DNA of 37,004 bases, taken from contig SVPE01000020.1 of assembly GCA_015066015.1 (NCBI GenBank), positions 1-37,004 on the forward strand, given 5' to 3'. Position numbers and translations under genes: made by a program. Within the stretch, counting starts at the first letter, position 1; the number at the start of each line of letters is the position of its first letter. This stretch comes from Oscillospiraceae bacterium. Its GTDB lineage: Bacteria; Bacillota; Clostridia; Oscillospirales; Acutalibacteraceae. The notes under the pieces were generated by a model that saw only the letters and a program-made list of their open reading frames with translations, made no database searches and was not told where the DNA came from. This document shows positions 15,401 through 24,408 of this stretch, piece by piece.

Positions 15401-15811
15401 GAATTACGTCTTGAGAACCGCCTTGCTTCAGGGCAGATGAACGGACTTCTTGTTGACGAGGGAGATGTTATATCCCATATGGAAAAGGATCTCAGAGGTC
15501 TGTTCATACCTGCAAAGCTCGATAAAAAGACACAGAAGCTCAAGGGTGATTTTATTTCGTTGACCCAGCTTGAAAAGCTTGCAGAAAAAATGGACAGTAT
15601 AATTTGTAATATGGGTAACAGTCTTCATAACGGTCTGATTCCGGAAATGCCGGCTTCAGGCTCATACTACACGGATGTGTGCTCCTGGTGTGACTATGGG
15701 GATGTGTGTATGAAAGAAAATCCCTATTGCAGATATGTTATAAAAAGAAGTCATGAGGACAGTTTAAATATGCTTTCGGGAGGTGAGGACTGTGAAGAGA
15801 GTATGGACTGA
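12458..15811 (+). CDS. addB: ATP-dependent nuclease subunit B (AddB)
   Basis: A 1117-residue AddB, the subunit that pairs with AddA to resect double-strand breaks and recognise Chi. The Walker A is near residue 7 (GAKGSGKTT), as in Firmicute AddB. The C-terminal RecB-like nuclease motif is RIVDYKSGDK (about residue 925). The four cysteines for the [4Fe-4S] cluster that holds the nuclease domain closed are present: Cys762 in YGKCPFLYFC, and Cys1075, Cys1078 and Cys1084 in VCSWCDYGDVC, the C-x2-C-x5-C spacing seen in AddB. AGGAG precedes ATG 12458. The 3' end overlaps addA, so the two are translated together. Confidence 0.95.
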   Translation: MLNFIIGAKGSGKTTAAHRVLGDCVKNGGKAMLIVPKQFTFQSDKEILHLLGPKDACEVEVLSFSRLATLVLQTYGGINAPIAKEGARNVLMSIAVSSLTDKLTVFAKHRNEIALVRKMLDTLDELKKEGISVRELEETAALVQDNLLKEKIRETALILRAYEAVVSQNYFDDADLLSFVAESLKGKDFFKDKTIVFDGFADFTKPELDIILTVLGTAKKTYITLCSDNIASRDMLSPFALCNTTARKLRLIAGNNGIAIGKVIECKRDPSRYSQELFFLESRMYKPCADAYGEKCDNISISCSANIVAECDFVARKIKGMLRSGNYRCRDIAVCFRSGDSYENHIRQSLKKYGVPLFEDKRQAVVNQPLISFVSTLLTIAAKGLTSDSIFRLLKTGLTGLTAEEISETENYCFMWDISGKKWLSEWTENPDGLGEKLTDERSQRLIKLNTLREKIVAPLVCFRESLESKTGKEAVALIYNYLRDNKVDEYLKEYAISLESQGLTELALEQEQVWDVLMESLDEIACALGDYSVNAQRLCELFELVINTKSLGKLPDGFDEVLISSADRMLTVNSPVVFVMGVNSGVFPPSVSDNGLFSPGEKDKLRRIGVSFGRDIESSVTRERFLLYNAFSSAVKKLHLSFSMSGSAGEKLTKSEGIDLVLNLFSSLEISSDKESDLINLVESETAAFELMAKRWQEKDGFTASLKEYFSSNEEYGQKTLAIKRAVEKEPFAFRKKEIAVELFGRHMKFSASRLEDYGKCPFLYFCRYGLEAKPRMKAKLDASHSGTVIHHVLEVLLKKYKGKEFLELTDEKLKIEIGIILGEYMKENMGSEESKTERFNYLYYRTGKILEFIMLRLKAEFAESDFEPCDFELRIGDGADVEAMKYTLENGTAQLNGFIDRVDKLDLDGKRYIRIVDYKSGDKKFRLSDVICGMNMQMLLYLVSIWRNGKGFYENITPAGVLYFPARISPCAAGREDSEELRLENRLASGQMNGLLVDEGDVISHMEKDLRGLFIPAKLDKKTQKLKGDFISLTQLEKLAEKMDSIICNMGNSLHNGLIPEMPASGSYYTDVCSWCDYGDVCMKENPYCRYVIKRSHEDSLNMLSGGEDCEESMD

Positions 15812-18800
15812 GAATCAGAAGGATGCAATAGAGGCAAGAGGCGGTGATATTCTTGTTTCGGCTGCGGCAGGCTCAGGTAAAACTGCCGTGCTTGTTGAGC
15901 GTGTTACTCAGCGGATTCTCGACAGACAGAACCCCGTAAGCGCTGACAGGTTTCTTATCGTAACATTTACAAGGGCAGCGGCAGGTGAAATGCGCGAGAG
16001 AATTGATTCGGCTATTGATAAGCTTATTGCGGAAAATCCGGGTGATTCTTATCTTGCAGAGCAGAAGATGCTTCTTTCGGCGGCAAAAATCTGTACAATC
16101 GACAGTTTCTGCTCCTCGCTTGTAAGAGAAAATTTTAACCTCCTCGACCTTGCTCCCGATTTTAAAACGGCCGATGAGGGTGAGCTGAGCCTTATTTGTA
16201 ACGAGGCCTGTGAAAATGTTATGGAGGAGCTTTACAACAGTAAGGACACCGATTTCCGAAACCTTGTAGAGCTTTTGTTTGCAGGCAGAGATGACAGCAG
16301 ACTTTCAGAAAGTATAATAACTCTTTATAAAAGTTCTATGTCCTTTCCTTTTCCCGAAGCGTGGCTTGACAGTCTCCTTTCGGAGTTTGAAAGCAACACA
16401 AAGCTTTCGGAAAGCCGTTACGGTGAAATACTTTTCAGCTACGCGGCTGATTTGTGTAATTACAGTCTTTCCATAACAGAAAGTGCGCTTTCTGAAATTA
16501 CGGGAGACGAAGAGCTTGAAAAAATGCTTTATGATGCCCTTGCGACTGATAAGGCACAGTATGACTATATCCTTGAAAGAATAACCGAAAAGGACTGGGA
16601 TGGAGCAAAAAAAGGATCGCTTAATTTCAAGGCCGCAAGAAGGGGCAACACACCAAAGCATCTTAAGGATGACCCTTTTGTAGACGGGCTTGTCCGTAAG
16701 CGTAAATCAGCAACCGAAAACATCAAGGAGCTCGCCGCTGTATTCTGTTGCAGTGAGGCGGACTTCTATTCTGATAACGAATTTTTCGCGCCTATGGTCA
16801 GAAGCCTTGTTGAAGCCGTAAAGCTTTATTCAAAGGAGCTGTGGAAGCTTAAAAAGGAAAAGAAAATCGCCGACTTTGATGATATAACTCATGCTGCTCT
16901 TGAGCTTCTGGTCAAAGAAACCCCTGACGGTTGGGAGCGTACAGAAAAAGCAAAGAGCCTTTCTGAGTTTTATGAGGAGATACTCATTGATGAGTATCAG
17001 GACACAAATAAGGCTCAGGATATGCTTTTTACCGCACTGTCAAGGAATAATCTTTTTCGAGTCGGTGATGTAAAGCAGAGTATTTATTCTTTCCGTCAGG
17101 CTATGCCGCAGATTTTCCTCGGACTCAAGGATAGTTTCAACCGCTATAACCGCGAGGAAAAGAAATTTCCGGCAAAGGTGCTTCTCGGCAACAATTTCCG
17201 AAGCCGTAAGGGTGTAACGGATATAATCAATTATGTGTTTTCTCAGCTTATGAGTAAGGAGAGCGGCGACATTGATTACAACGCTGAGGAGGAGCTTGTA
17301 CCGCTTGCGCGTTATACGCAAAAGGATGAGCCTGCTGCTGAGTTTCATATTATTGACACTAAGTATATTCCGGGGCTTGACTTTGACAGATACCAGGCGT
17401 CGTACATTGCCGACAGAATCCTTGAGCTTATGGCTGAAGGCTTTTCTGTCAGAGACGGTGACAGAGAAAGACCGGCCAGCTTCGGAGATTTTACGGTGCT
17501 TCTCAGGTCTGTAAGCAAAAAGGCACAGATTTATGCTGAGGTTTTCCGCGAAAAGGGACTTCCCTGCTTTACTGAAACCGGAAGCAATTTCCTTGCCGCA
17601 AAGGAGATTGCTCTTGCACTTAATTTCCTAAGAATAATTGATAATCCCAAACAGGATATACCGCTTCTCGGTGTAATGATGTCACCGGTTTTCGGCTTTA
17701 CTCCCGATGACGTGAGCCTTATCAGGCTTAGCGGAAAAGGCGATATATACTCCTGCCTTCTTGTAGCGGCAGAAAACGGTAACGGTAAGGCAAAAGCCTT
17801 TCTTGAAGAAATCGCCCGATGGAGAAGTCTTTCGGTATGCCTTCCTGCAAGTGAGCTGATAACCGAAATCTACAATGAAACGGGACTTGTTTCAATTTTT
17901 GATGCCCTTGATAAGTCCGGTATGAAAAGGGCAAACCTTATGCTTCTTTACGATTATGCCTGCACCTATGAAAAATCGGGATATTCGGGGCTTTCCTCGT
18001 TTATACGTTTTATTGACCGTCTCAGCGGTCAGAATCAGGAGCTCAGCGGTGCCCTCGGAGAGGTACAGAGTGCTGATGTTGTGAAAATAATGAGCATTCA
18101 CAAGTCGAAGGGGCTTGAATTTCCTGTATGCATTCTGGCGGATTGTTCAAAAAGATTTAACCGTATGGATGAAATTAAAAACCTTATAGTTAATCTGAAA
18201 CACGGACTCGGCATTATCAGACGTGACCTTGATACCTTTGAGCAGTACAGGACAATATGTCACAGTGCCGTCAGACTTTCGATGCACCGTGATAGCGTCA
18301 GCGAGGAACTGAGGGTGCTTTATGTTGCAATGACCCGTGCTGAGGAAAAACTCATAATCGTTGCAGATAAGAAGGATGCCGATAAATATTTCAACAAATG
18401 CAGTATCGATATAAACTGCAACAGCGGAAAGATAACGCCTTATGCCGTAACCAAGGCAGGTAGCTATATGACCTGGTTAGTGACGGCACTTCTCAGGCAC
18501 CCTGACAGCGGAGAGTTGCGTCTCAGCGGCAATGTGCCGAACGATGTTGTGCTCGGTTGCGAGTCGCCGCTTAAGGTTGTGCTTACTGCGCCGGAAATAC
18601 AGGAAAATGAGGAGAGTACAGAGGTTGCAGAAGCAGAAGCAGAATGCGGCTACACCGAAGAGATAAGGGAAAGACTTTCCTACCGTTATCCTTACGAGGC
18701 TCTTTCAGGTGTAATTACCAAGAGGGCGGCATCCGAGGTTGACCGCAATTACATCGACAGAGACTATTTCGCCTCGGCCGTGCCTTCGTTTCTTACTGAG

Positions 18801-19316
18801 GGTGGACTTACGGGCGCGCAACGCGGTATTGCAACCCATACATTCATACAGTTTGCCGACTATGAAAAAGCTAAAGCTGACCTTGAAGGTGAAATTGTCC
18901 GACTTACACAAAAGGGTATACTCACAGAGCTTCAGGCAAAGGGTATAAATAAGAAGGCATTGAGAAGCTTTTTTGAAAGTGAGCTTTTAAAGCGTATTCT
19001 GGCAAGTGACCTTGTGATGAGAGAAAAGAAATTCACTCTTGAGGTGCCTGTAAGCGAGGTTTATCCGGACCTTGAGGAATACTCCGACGAAAAAATGATG
19101 ATTCAGGGTATCGCTGACTGTGCCTTTCTTGAAGACGGGGAGCTTGTTGTTGTAGATTATAAAACCGATGCACTCAATAATGAAAACGATTTTGTTGTAA
19201 AGTATGCATCCCAGGTGCTTTTATATAAGAAAGCTCTCAGAGAGTGTACGGGATATAATGTAAAAAGTGCGGTGCTTTATTCCTTCCATCTGGGTAAGGA
19301 GATAGAGGTGCTTTAA
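15792..19316 (+). CDS. addA: ATP-dependent helicase/nuclease subunit A (AddA)
   Basis: A 1174-residue superfamily 1A helicase-nuclease. Helicase motifs in order: AAAGSGKTA (24-32) as Walker A, VTFTRAAAGEMRER, DEYQDTN, VGDVKQSIYSFR, GNNFRSR, SIHKSKGLEFPV, LYVAMTRAEEKLI. The C-terminal RecB-family nuclease motif is VVDYKTD near residue 1122. With AddB it makes the AddAB complex, which resects DNA ends for RecA. The GTG start at 15792 is favoured by GGGAGG at 15778-15783 with eight bases of spacing; GTG 15783 in the same frame lies within that site. The start lies inside addB (20-base overlap). Confidence 0.95.
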   Translation: MKRVWTENQKDAIEARGGDILVSAAAGSGKTAVLVERVTQRILDRQNPVSADRFLIVTFTRAAAGEMRERIDSAIDKLIAENPGDSYLAEQKMLLSAAKICTIDSFCSSLVRENFNLLDLAPDFKTADEGELSLICNEACENVMEELYNSKDTDFRNLVELLFAGRDDSRLSESIITLYKSSMSFPFPEAWLDSLLSEFESNTKLSESRYGEILFSYAADLCNYSLSITESALSEITGDEELEKMLYDALATDKAQYDYILERITEKDWDGAKKGSLNFKAARRGNTPKHLKDDPFVDGLVRKRKSATENIKELAAVFCCSEADFYSDNEFFAPMVRSLVEAVKLYSKELWKLKKEKKIADFDDITHAALELLVKETPDGWERTEKAKSLSEFYEEILIDEYQDTNKAQDMLFTALSRNNLFRVGDVKQSIYSFRQAMPQIFLGLKDSFNRYNREEKKFPAKVLLGNNFRSRKGVTDIINYVFSQLMSKESGDIDYNAEEELVPLARYTQKDEPAAEFHIIDTKYIPGLDFDRYQASYIADRILELMAEGFSVRDGDRERPASFGDFTVLLRSVSKKAQIYAEVFREKGLPCFTETGSNFLAAKEIALALNFLRIIDNPKQDIPLLGVMMSPVFGFTPDDVSLIRLSGKGDIYSCLLVAAENGNGKAKAFLEEIARWRSLSVCLPASELITEIYNETGLVSIFDALDKSGMKRANLMLLYDYACTYEKSGYSGLSSFIRFIDRLSGQNQELSGALGEVQSADVVKIMSIHKSKGLEFPVCILADCSKRFNRMDEIKNLIVNLKHGLGIIRRDLDTFEQYRTICHSAVRLSMHRDSVSEELRVLYVAMTRAEEKLIIVADKKDADKYFNKCSIDINCNSGKITPYAVTKAGSYMTWLVTALLRHPDSGELRLSGNVPNDVVLGCESPLKVVLTAPEIQENEESTEVAEAEAECGYTEEIRERLSYRYPYEALSGVITKRAASEVDRNYIDRDYFASAVPSFLTEGGLTGAQRGIATHTFIQFADYEKAKADLEGEIVRLTQKGILTELQAKGINKKALRSFFESELLKRILASDLVMREKKFTLEVPVSEVYPDLEEYSDEKMMIQGIADCAFLEDGELVVVDYKTDALNNENDFVVKYASQVLLYKKALRECTGYNVKSAVLYSFHLGKEIEVL

Positions 19317-19322
19317 CCTGTC

Positions 19323-19341
19323 TGCAAAGCTTTGCAACTTT
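19323..19341 (+). terminator. weak terminator-like palindrome after addA
   Basis: The 14-base palindrome TGCAAAGCTTTGCA is followed by ACTTT. A stem without a proper loop and with a short T run is weak evidence; it could also be a protein-binding site. Confidence 0.3.
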
Positions 19342-19397
19342 AAAAGAAACGGCTTATATATTTTTTAGAATAAAAAGAAAATTTTTTCAAAAATCTG

Positions 19398-19426
19398 TTG
19401 ATTTTTCTTTTTACTTGTGATATAAT
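19398..19426 (+). promoter_or_regulatory. sigma-A promoter for rpmE
   Basis: TTGATT (19398-19403), 17-base spacer, TG-A-TATAAT with the hexamer at 19421-19426. Extended -10 promoter. Confidence 0.8.
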
Positions 19427-19470
19427 GCCAAGCGTTAATGTAATAATCTTGTCCGAAAGAGGTGAACATA

Positions 19471-19680
19471 ATGAAAAACGGTATTCATCCCAATTACGAG
19501 GAAACTCAGGTAAGATGCGCTTGCGGTGCTGTTATTACAACAGGTTCCACAAAAAAGGATCTTCGCGTTGATATCTGCTCAAACTGCCATCCTTACTTCA
19601 CAGGTAAGCAGAAGCTTGTTGATACAGGCGGACGTGTTGACAGATTTAACAAGCGTTTCAACCTTGCAAAGAACAAATAA
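19471..19680 (+). CDS. rpmE: 50S ribosomal protein L31 (zinc-binding type)
   Basis: A 69-residue L31 of the primary C+ type. Cys residues for the zinc site are in RCACG (two Cys) and [13 protein letters not shown], and the C-terminal [12 protein letters not shown] matches the family. ATG 19471 follows the AAAGAGGTG ribosome site by seven bases. It stands alone between its own promoter and terminator. Length agrees with the usual 66-70. Confidence 0.97.
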   Translation: MKNGIHPNYEETQVRCACGAVITTGSTKKDLRVDICSNCHPYFTGKQKLVDTGGRVDRFNKRFNLAKNK

Positions 19681-19697
19681 TCAATTTCAAAAGAAAC

Positions 19698-19733
19698 AGA
19701 CGGTACAAATTATTTGTTCCGTCTTTCTTTCAT
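19698..19733 (+). terminator. intrinsic terminator after rpmE
   Basis: AGACGG-T-ACAAA pairs with TTTGT-T-CCGTCT around the loop TTA (one T-T mismatch), followed by TTCTTTC. Confidence 0.85.
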
Positions 19734-19770
19734 TTTAGTTGACAACAGTCGGATTTAAGAGGTGAGTCAG

Positions 19771-20391
19771 GTGGCATCATACAAGACGGTAAAAATTGAA
19801 AATCAGGACGAATTCATTGTCAAGAAGTCCCGTTTCATCGGTTATGTAAAGCCGGTAAAAACTCAGCAGGAGGCACTTGACTTTATTTCGCAGATAAAAA
19901 CAAAACACTGGGATGCTACCCATAATGTCTACGCCTATGTTCTTCGTGACGGAATGATAAGACGCTTCAGTGACGACGGTGAGCCTCAGGGCACCGCGGG
20001 TATTCCTTGCCTTGACGTGCTTGTGAAAGAGGATGTAACCGATGTCTGCGTTGTCGTGACGCGCTATTTCGGTGGTATAATGCTCGGCGCCGGCGGACTG
20101 GTCAGAGCCTATTCACACGGAGCAAAAATTGCTCTTGACAGCGGTACGGTCATCACAATGTCCCTTTGCAAAATTGTAAAGGTAAAAAGCGACTATAATT
20201 TTTACGGCAGACTTGTGCCTCTTATCTGTGAGGAGGGCGGTATAATTGAAGATACCGAGTTTACGGACAATGTGGAGGTAACCTTCCGTATTCCTGAGGA
20301 AAAGCTGCCTTTTTTTGAAGCGAGGCTTATTGATGTTTCCTGCGGAAAGTTCAGAAGTGAGACTGTTGATGAAAAATATTGTGAAATTTAA
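19771..20391 (+). CDS. yigZ: YigZ/IMPACT-family protein
   Basis: A 206-residue member of the UPF0029/IMPACT family. The N-terminal domain has the signature stretch KSRFIGY, then THNVYAYVLRDG, FSDDGEPQGTAG and VVVTRYFGGIMLGAGGLVRAY, all conserved in YigZ; the C-terminal domain is the ferredoxin-like DUF1949 region. Its biochemical role in bacteria is unresolved; eukaryotic IMPACT inhibits GCN2. GTG 19771 is chosen because AGAGGTG ends seven bases before it; another GTG at 19762 is inside that site. It is transcribed in the direction of dgt, 59 bp upstream. Confidence 0.93.
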   Translation: MASYKTVKIENQDEFIVKKSRFIGYVKPVKTQQEALDFISQIKTKHWDATHNVYAYVLRDGMIRRFSDDGEPQGTAGIPCLDVLVKEDVTDVCVVVTRYFGGIMLGAGGLVRAYSHGAKIALDSGTVITMSLCKIVKVKSDYNFYGRLVPLICEEGGIIEDTEFTDNVEVTFRIPEEKLPFFEARLIDVSCGKFRSETVDEKYCEI

Positions 20392-20450
20392 ATTTTTTTA
20401 AGGGGAAAAAGGTAAAATCAGCGTATATATAGTTAGAGGACGGTGATATT

Positions 20451-21452
20451 ATGAAGGAAATCCGTGAAAGAACTCTTGAAATCGAAAGAAAAATAATCTC
20501 TCCTTACGGTATGCTATGTGAAAACACGAGGGGCAGAGAAAAAGATGAAGAGGAATGTCCCGTACGTACTGCTTATCAGCGTGACAGAGACAGAATTGTT
20601 CACTGTACTGCATTCAGGCGTCTTAAGCATAAGACTCAGGTTTTTCTTTCACCCGACTCCGACCATTACAGAACACGTCTTACCCACACTCTTGAGGTTT
20701 CACAGATTGCAAGAACTATGGCAATGGCACTTTCTCTTAATGAAACACTTACTGAGGCTATAGCACTCGGTCATGACCTTGGGCACACACCTTTCGGTCA
20801 CGCAGGTGAAAGAGCACTCAATGAGGTTTTCCCGGACGGATTCAAGCACTATGAGCAAAGCTGCCGTGTAGTTGATAAGCTTGAAAACAAGGGGAAGGGC
20901 CTGAATCTTACCTATGAGGTGAGAAACGGAATTCGCTGTCATACAAGAGGTGAAGAGGCTTGTACGCTTGAAGGCAGACTTGTCAAGCTTGCCGACAGAA
21001 TAGCATATATCAATCACGATATTGACGATGCCGTAAGAGGCGGCGTGATTTCTGAGGGAAATATCCCTATTGAGGCCAGAAAAATCCTCGGTGAAACCAA
21101 AAGCGAGAGAATAAACACTCTTGTAACATCAGCAATAAATAACACGAAGGAAACTGTAGTCCTTGACAGAGATGTACAGTCGGCCTTTGATATTCTCCAC
21201 GAGTTTATGTTTGACCGTGTTTATACAAATCCTGTCTGTAAGAGTGAAGAAGGAAAAGCAATTGCTATGATTCAGCAGCTTTATCACTTCTTCAGCACAA
21301 ATCCCGATGAATTACCTAATGAGTATATTGAAATTGCCTGGCGCGACGGTGCTCAGAGAGCTGCCTGCGACTATATCGCCGGAATGACCGACAGTTATGC
21401 ACTTAAGGTTTTTTCACATTACTTTATCCCTACAGGCTGGACTGAAAGATAA
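20451..21452 (+). CDS. dgt: deoxyguanosinetriphosphate triphosphohydrolase-like protein
   Basis: A 333-residue HD-domain phosphohydrolase. Metal ligands: His in RTRLTHTLEVSQIAR, the HD pair in ALGHDLGHTPFGHAGE, and Asp in AYINHDIDDAVRGG. N-terminal RTAYQRDRDRIVHCTAFRRL is characteristic. It removes triphosphate from dNTPs (classically dGTP) to give deoxynucleoside. Short Firmicute dGTPases are commonly encoded just before dnaG, as here; the link may be balancing dNTP pools with replication start. A 70-base gap with a CTGCAG inverted repeat separates it from dnaG, so the coupling is not tight. Confidence 0.95.
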   Translation: MKEIRERTLEIERKIISPYGMLCENTRGREKDEEECPVRTAYQRDRDRIVHCTAFRRLKHKTQVFLSPDSDHYRTRLTHTLEVSQIARTMAMALSLNETLTEAIALGHDLGHTPFGHAGERALNEVFPDGFKHYEQSCRVVDKLENKGKGLNLTYEVRNGIRCHTRGEEACTLEGRLVKLADRIAYINHDIDDAVRGGVISEGNIPIEARKILGETKSERINTLVTSAINNTKETVVLDRDVQSAFDILHEFMFDRVYTNPVCKSEEGKAIAMIQQLYHFFSTNPDELPNEYIEIAWRDGAQRAACDYIAGMTDSYALKVFSHYFIPTGWTER

Positions 21453-21521
21453 TTTTGCTGCAGACAGTTCAATTTTTGGCTGCAGGTTTAAATTAATTGA
21501 TTAAAGAAAGAAGGTGGTAAA

Positions 21522-23276
21522 GTGGCGAGATTTTCCGATGAATTTCTCAGTGAGCTTCGTATGCGATGTGATATTGAGCAGATAATTTCATCCTATGTAC
21601 AGCTTAAGCGCAGAGGTAAAAACCTTGTCGGACTTTGCCCCTTTCACAATGAAAAAACACCTTCTTTTACCGTATATCCGGAAAGTCAGAGCTATTACTG
21701 CTTCGGTTGCGGTGCAGGCGGTGAGGTAATTAACTTTATCCGACGCGCTGAAAATCTCGATTATGTTGAGGCGGTCAGTTACCTTTGCGATAAGTGTTCA
21801 ATGGTGCTTCCGTCTGATGGTTATGATGATTCTATTGCGCAGAAGCGTAAGCGCATTTATGAAATAAACAGAGAAGCCGCCCGCTTCTTCAACTCCTGCC
21901 TTTATACCGATGAGGGTGAAAAAGGCCTTGAATATTACAAAATGCGCGGTTACAAAAAAAGTACAATTACGAAATTCGGATTGGGCTATGCACCGGATAA
22001 ATGGGATTCTCTTCTTAAGTTTATGAGACAGAAGGGTTATTCCTACGAGGAGCTTCACGCGGCAAACCTTGCAAACCGCAGCGAAAGAGACGGTAAAATC
22101 CGCTTTTACGACGCCTTCAGAAATAGGGTAATTGTGCCCATCATTGATGCAAGAGGTAATGTTGTAGCATTCGGCGGCAGAGTCCTCGACGACAGTAAGC
22201 CTAAATACATCAACTCTTCGGATACGCTGGTTTATAAAAAGAGCCTCGGCGTTTTCGGTTTGAATTTTGCAAAGAACTCAAAGGAAAACAGCCTTATACT
22301 CGTTGAGGGATATATGGATGCCATATCGCTTCATCAAGCGGGCTTTGATAATGTAATTGCCTGCCTGGGTACGGCACTCACAAGTGAAATGGCACACCTT
22401 CTTTCCAGGTATTGCGACGAAATAATTCTTTCCTATGATGCCGACGAGGCAGGGCAGAAGGCAACCGCAAGGGCAATAGACATTTTTAATTCAATAGGTA
22501 TGAAGCTTAGGATCGTTCATCTTAGCGGAGGTAAAGACCCTGACGAAATTCTCCGTAATTACGGACCGGAAAGATTCCGAAGTCTTATCGAAGGCGCCGC
22601 AAATGATATTGAATTTGCTCTTGTGAGACTGCGCAATGATTACGATCTTGCAACCAGTGACGGAAAGATGAAATTTCTTGAAAAAGCATCGGAGGTTCTT
22701 GCAGGTACAAGAAACCGCATCGCTCAGGATATCTATTCTTCAAGGCTTGCTGATGAGCTTTCGGTAAGTAAGCAGTCAATACTTATCAGAATTGATCAGC
22801 TTTCAAGACGTTCAGCCGTAACTCAGGAAAGAAAGCAGTTCCGCGACATCCAACAAAGGTCCGTCAGCGAAAACTCAAAGGCGGCACTTGCGAACGATAC
22901 GGATATACGGAGCATCAAGGCTCAGCAGATGCTGATTGCTACACTTATGAAAAGCCCTGAGCTTTTAAGGAGTATGGGTGACGGAATTTCCGAGGAGGAT
23001 TTTTCGGTGCCGCTTTACGCAAGACTTTTCAGTGTTATAAAAGAGAAAATTCTTGAAAGCCGTAACCTTGAGCTTACATTTTTTTCTCAGGAGCTTGCAC
23101 CCGATGAAATGGACGAGCTCGTATCGATTGTCCGTAAGCATGAGCATCTGTCGTTTTCACTTACGACCTGTGCCGACTGTGTAAGAGCAATACGTGAAGG
23201 GCAACAGAAAAAGGGTGAAAAAGTATCACTTACTGATATCAGTGATGAGGAATTCCTCAGACTGTTCAAAAAATAA
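21522..23276 (+). CDS. dnaG: DNA primase
   Basis: A 584-residue DnaG that makes RNA primers at the fork. The zinc-finger domain is LCPFHNEKTPSFTVYPES, then SYYCFGCGAGGEVINF. The TOPRIM fold shows ILVEGYMDAISLHQAGF and LSYDADEAGQKATARA with the catalytic acidic residues. The C-terminal part (about residue 430 on) would bind DnaB. The start is GTG 21522 after GAAGGTGG. It is followed after 46 bases by rpoD, the conserved macromolecular synthesis arrangement (without rpsU here). Confidence 0.97.
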   Translation: MARFSDEFLSELRMRCDIEQIISSYVQLKRRGKNLVGLCPFHNEKTPSFTVYPESQSYYCFGCGAGGEVINFIRRAENLDYVEAVSYLCDKCSMVLPSDGYDDSIAQKRKRIYEINREAARFFNSCLYTDEGEKGLEYYKMRGYKKSTITKFGLGYAPDKWDSLLKFMRQKGYSYEELHAANLANRSERDGKIRFYDAFRNRVIVPIIDARGNVVAFGGRVLDDSKPKYINSSDTLVYKKSLGVFGLNFAKNSKENSLILVEGYMDAISLHQAGFDNVIACLGTALTSEMAHLLSRYCDEIILSYDADEAGQKATARAIDIFNSIGMKLRIVHLSGGKDPDEILRNYGPERFRSLIEGAANDIEFALVRLRNDYDLATSDGKMKFLEKASEVLAGTRNRIAQDIYSSRLADELSVSKQSILIRIDQLSRRSAVTQERKQFRDIQQRSVSENSKAALANDTDIRSIKAQQMLIATLMKSPELLRSMGDGISEEDFSVPLYARLFSVIKEKILESRNLELTFFSQELAPDEMDELVSIVRKHEHLSFSLTTCADCVRAIREGQQKKGEKVSLTDISDEEFLRLFKK

Positions 23277-23322
23277 ATAACAGATTCAAATGAAATCCAA
23301 GAAAGGCAAGGAAACAAACATT

Positions 23323-24405
23323 ATGGAAAGATCAGACAAAAATCTTATGCTCAAATCACTTATCGAAAGGGGTAGCTCAACGGGTAAGCTTACCACTACC
23401 GAAATCGATACTGTTGTTATTGAAGCTGATATCGATATGGAGGAAATGGAGAAGATTTATTCCAAGCTTGAAGCTCTCGGCGTTGAAATTATTGACGACC
23501 TCAGCGAAGAGAGTCTTGATGCTATCTCTGTTGACCTTGATATTGCCAAGGATTACGACAATATGCTCGGCGATCCCAAAAGCGTTATTGATGACCCCGT
23601 TAAGGTTTACCTCAAGGATATCGGTAAGGTAGAGCTTCTTTCTTCAGAAGAGGAAATTGAGCTTGCAATCCGTATTTCGAACGGTGACAAGGAGGCAAAG
23701 GAAAAGCTTACAAAGGCAAACCTCCGCCTTGTCGTTTCAATTGCAAAGAGATACGTGGGCAGAGGTATGATGTTCCTTGATCTTATCCAGGAAGGTAATC
23801 TCGGTCTTATCAAGGCGGTTGATAAGTTTGACTACACAAAGGGCTTCAAATTCTCCACATATGCAACATGGTGGATAAGACAGGCTATCACAAGAGCGAT
23901 TGCTGATCAGGGAAGAACAATCCGAATCCCTGTTCATATGGTTGAAACCATTAACAAGGTTAAGAAGACAAGCAATATGCTTCTTCATACCAAGGGTAAG
24001 GATCCTTCACCCGAGGATATCGCGCAAGAACTTAAGATGCCTATTGATAAGGTACGTGATATCCTTCGTATTTCCCAGGAACCCGTATCACTTGAAACAC
24101 CCATCGGTGAAGAGGAAGACAGCCATCTTGGTGACTTTATTCCCGATGAAGACGCACTTTCACCTGCTGATGCAGCTGCAATGACATTCCTTCGCACAAA
24201 GGTAAACGAAGTGCTTGAAACACTTACAGCAAGAGAGGCTGAGGTGCTTCGCCTTCGTTTCGGACTCCGTGACGGTACTCCTCATACACTTGAGGATGTA
24301 GGTAAGGAATTCAACGTTACAAGAGAGCGTATAAGACAGATTGAAGCAAAGGCTCTCAGAAAGCTCAGACATCCCAGCAGAAGCAAACATTTAAAGGATT
24401 TATAA
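23323..24405 (+). CDS. rpoD: RNA polymerase sigma factor RpoD/SigA
   Basis: A 360-residue primary sigma factor. Region 1.2 starts near [18 protein letters not shown], region 2 is [39 protein letters not shown] and [19 protein letters not shown], region 3 is [13 protein letters not shown], and region 4 ends with [20 protein letters not shown]. Region 1.1 is short, as in many Clostridia. ATG 23323 follows AAGGA by ten bases; ATG 23290 upstream in frame has no ribosome site but would add 11 residues, so the start is uncertain. It recognises the TTGACA/TATAAT promoters seen throughout the window. Confidence 0.95.
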   Translation: MERSDKNLMLKSLIERGSSTGKLTTTEIDTVVIEADIDMEEMEKIYSKLEALGVEIIDDLSEESLDAISVDLDIAKDYDNMLGDPKSVIDDPVKVYLKDIGKVELLSSEEEIELAIRISNGDKEAKEKLTKANLRLVVSIAKRYVGRGMMFLDLIQEGNLGLIKAVDKFDYTKGFKFSTYATWWIRQAITRAIADQGRTIRIPVHMVETINKVKKTSNMLLHTKGKDPSPEDIAQELKMPIDKVRDILRISQEPVSLETPIGEEEDSHLGDFIPDEDALSPADAAAMTFLRTKVNEVLETLTAREAEVLRLRFGLRDGTPHTLEDVGKEFNVTRERIRQIEAKALRKLRHPSRSKHLKDL

Positions 24406-24408
24406 TTT

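Noticed and set aside
15783..15791. GTG at 15783 as addA start
   Set aside because: It falls on the ribosome site itself; GTG 15792 has proper spacing. The frame is the same.
21453..21490. Terminator between dgt and dnaG
   Set aside because: CTGCAG repeats could pair, but the loop is long and no T run follows.
23290..23322. ATG 23290 as rpoD start
   Set aside because: There is no ribosome site before it, while AAGGA precedes ATG 23323. It remains possible.
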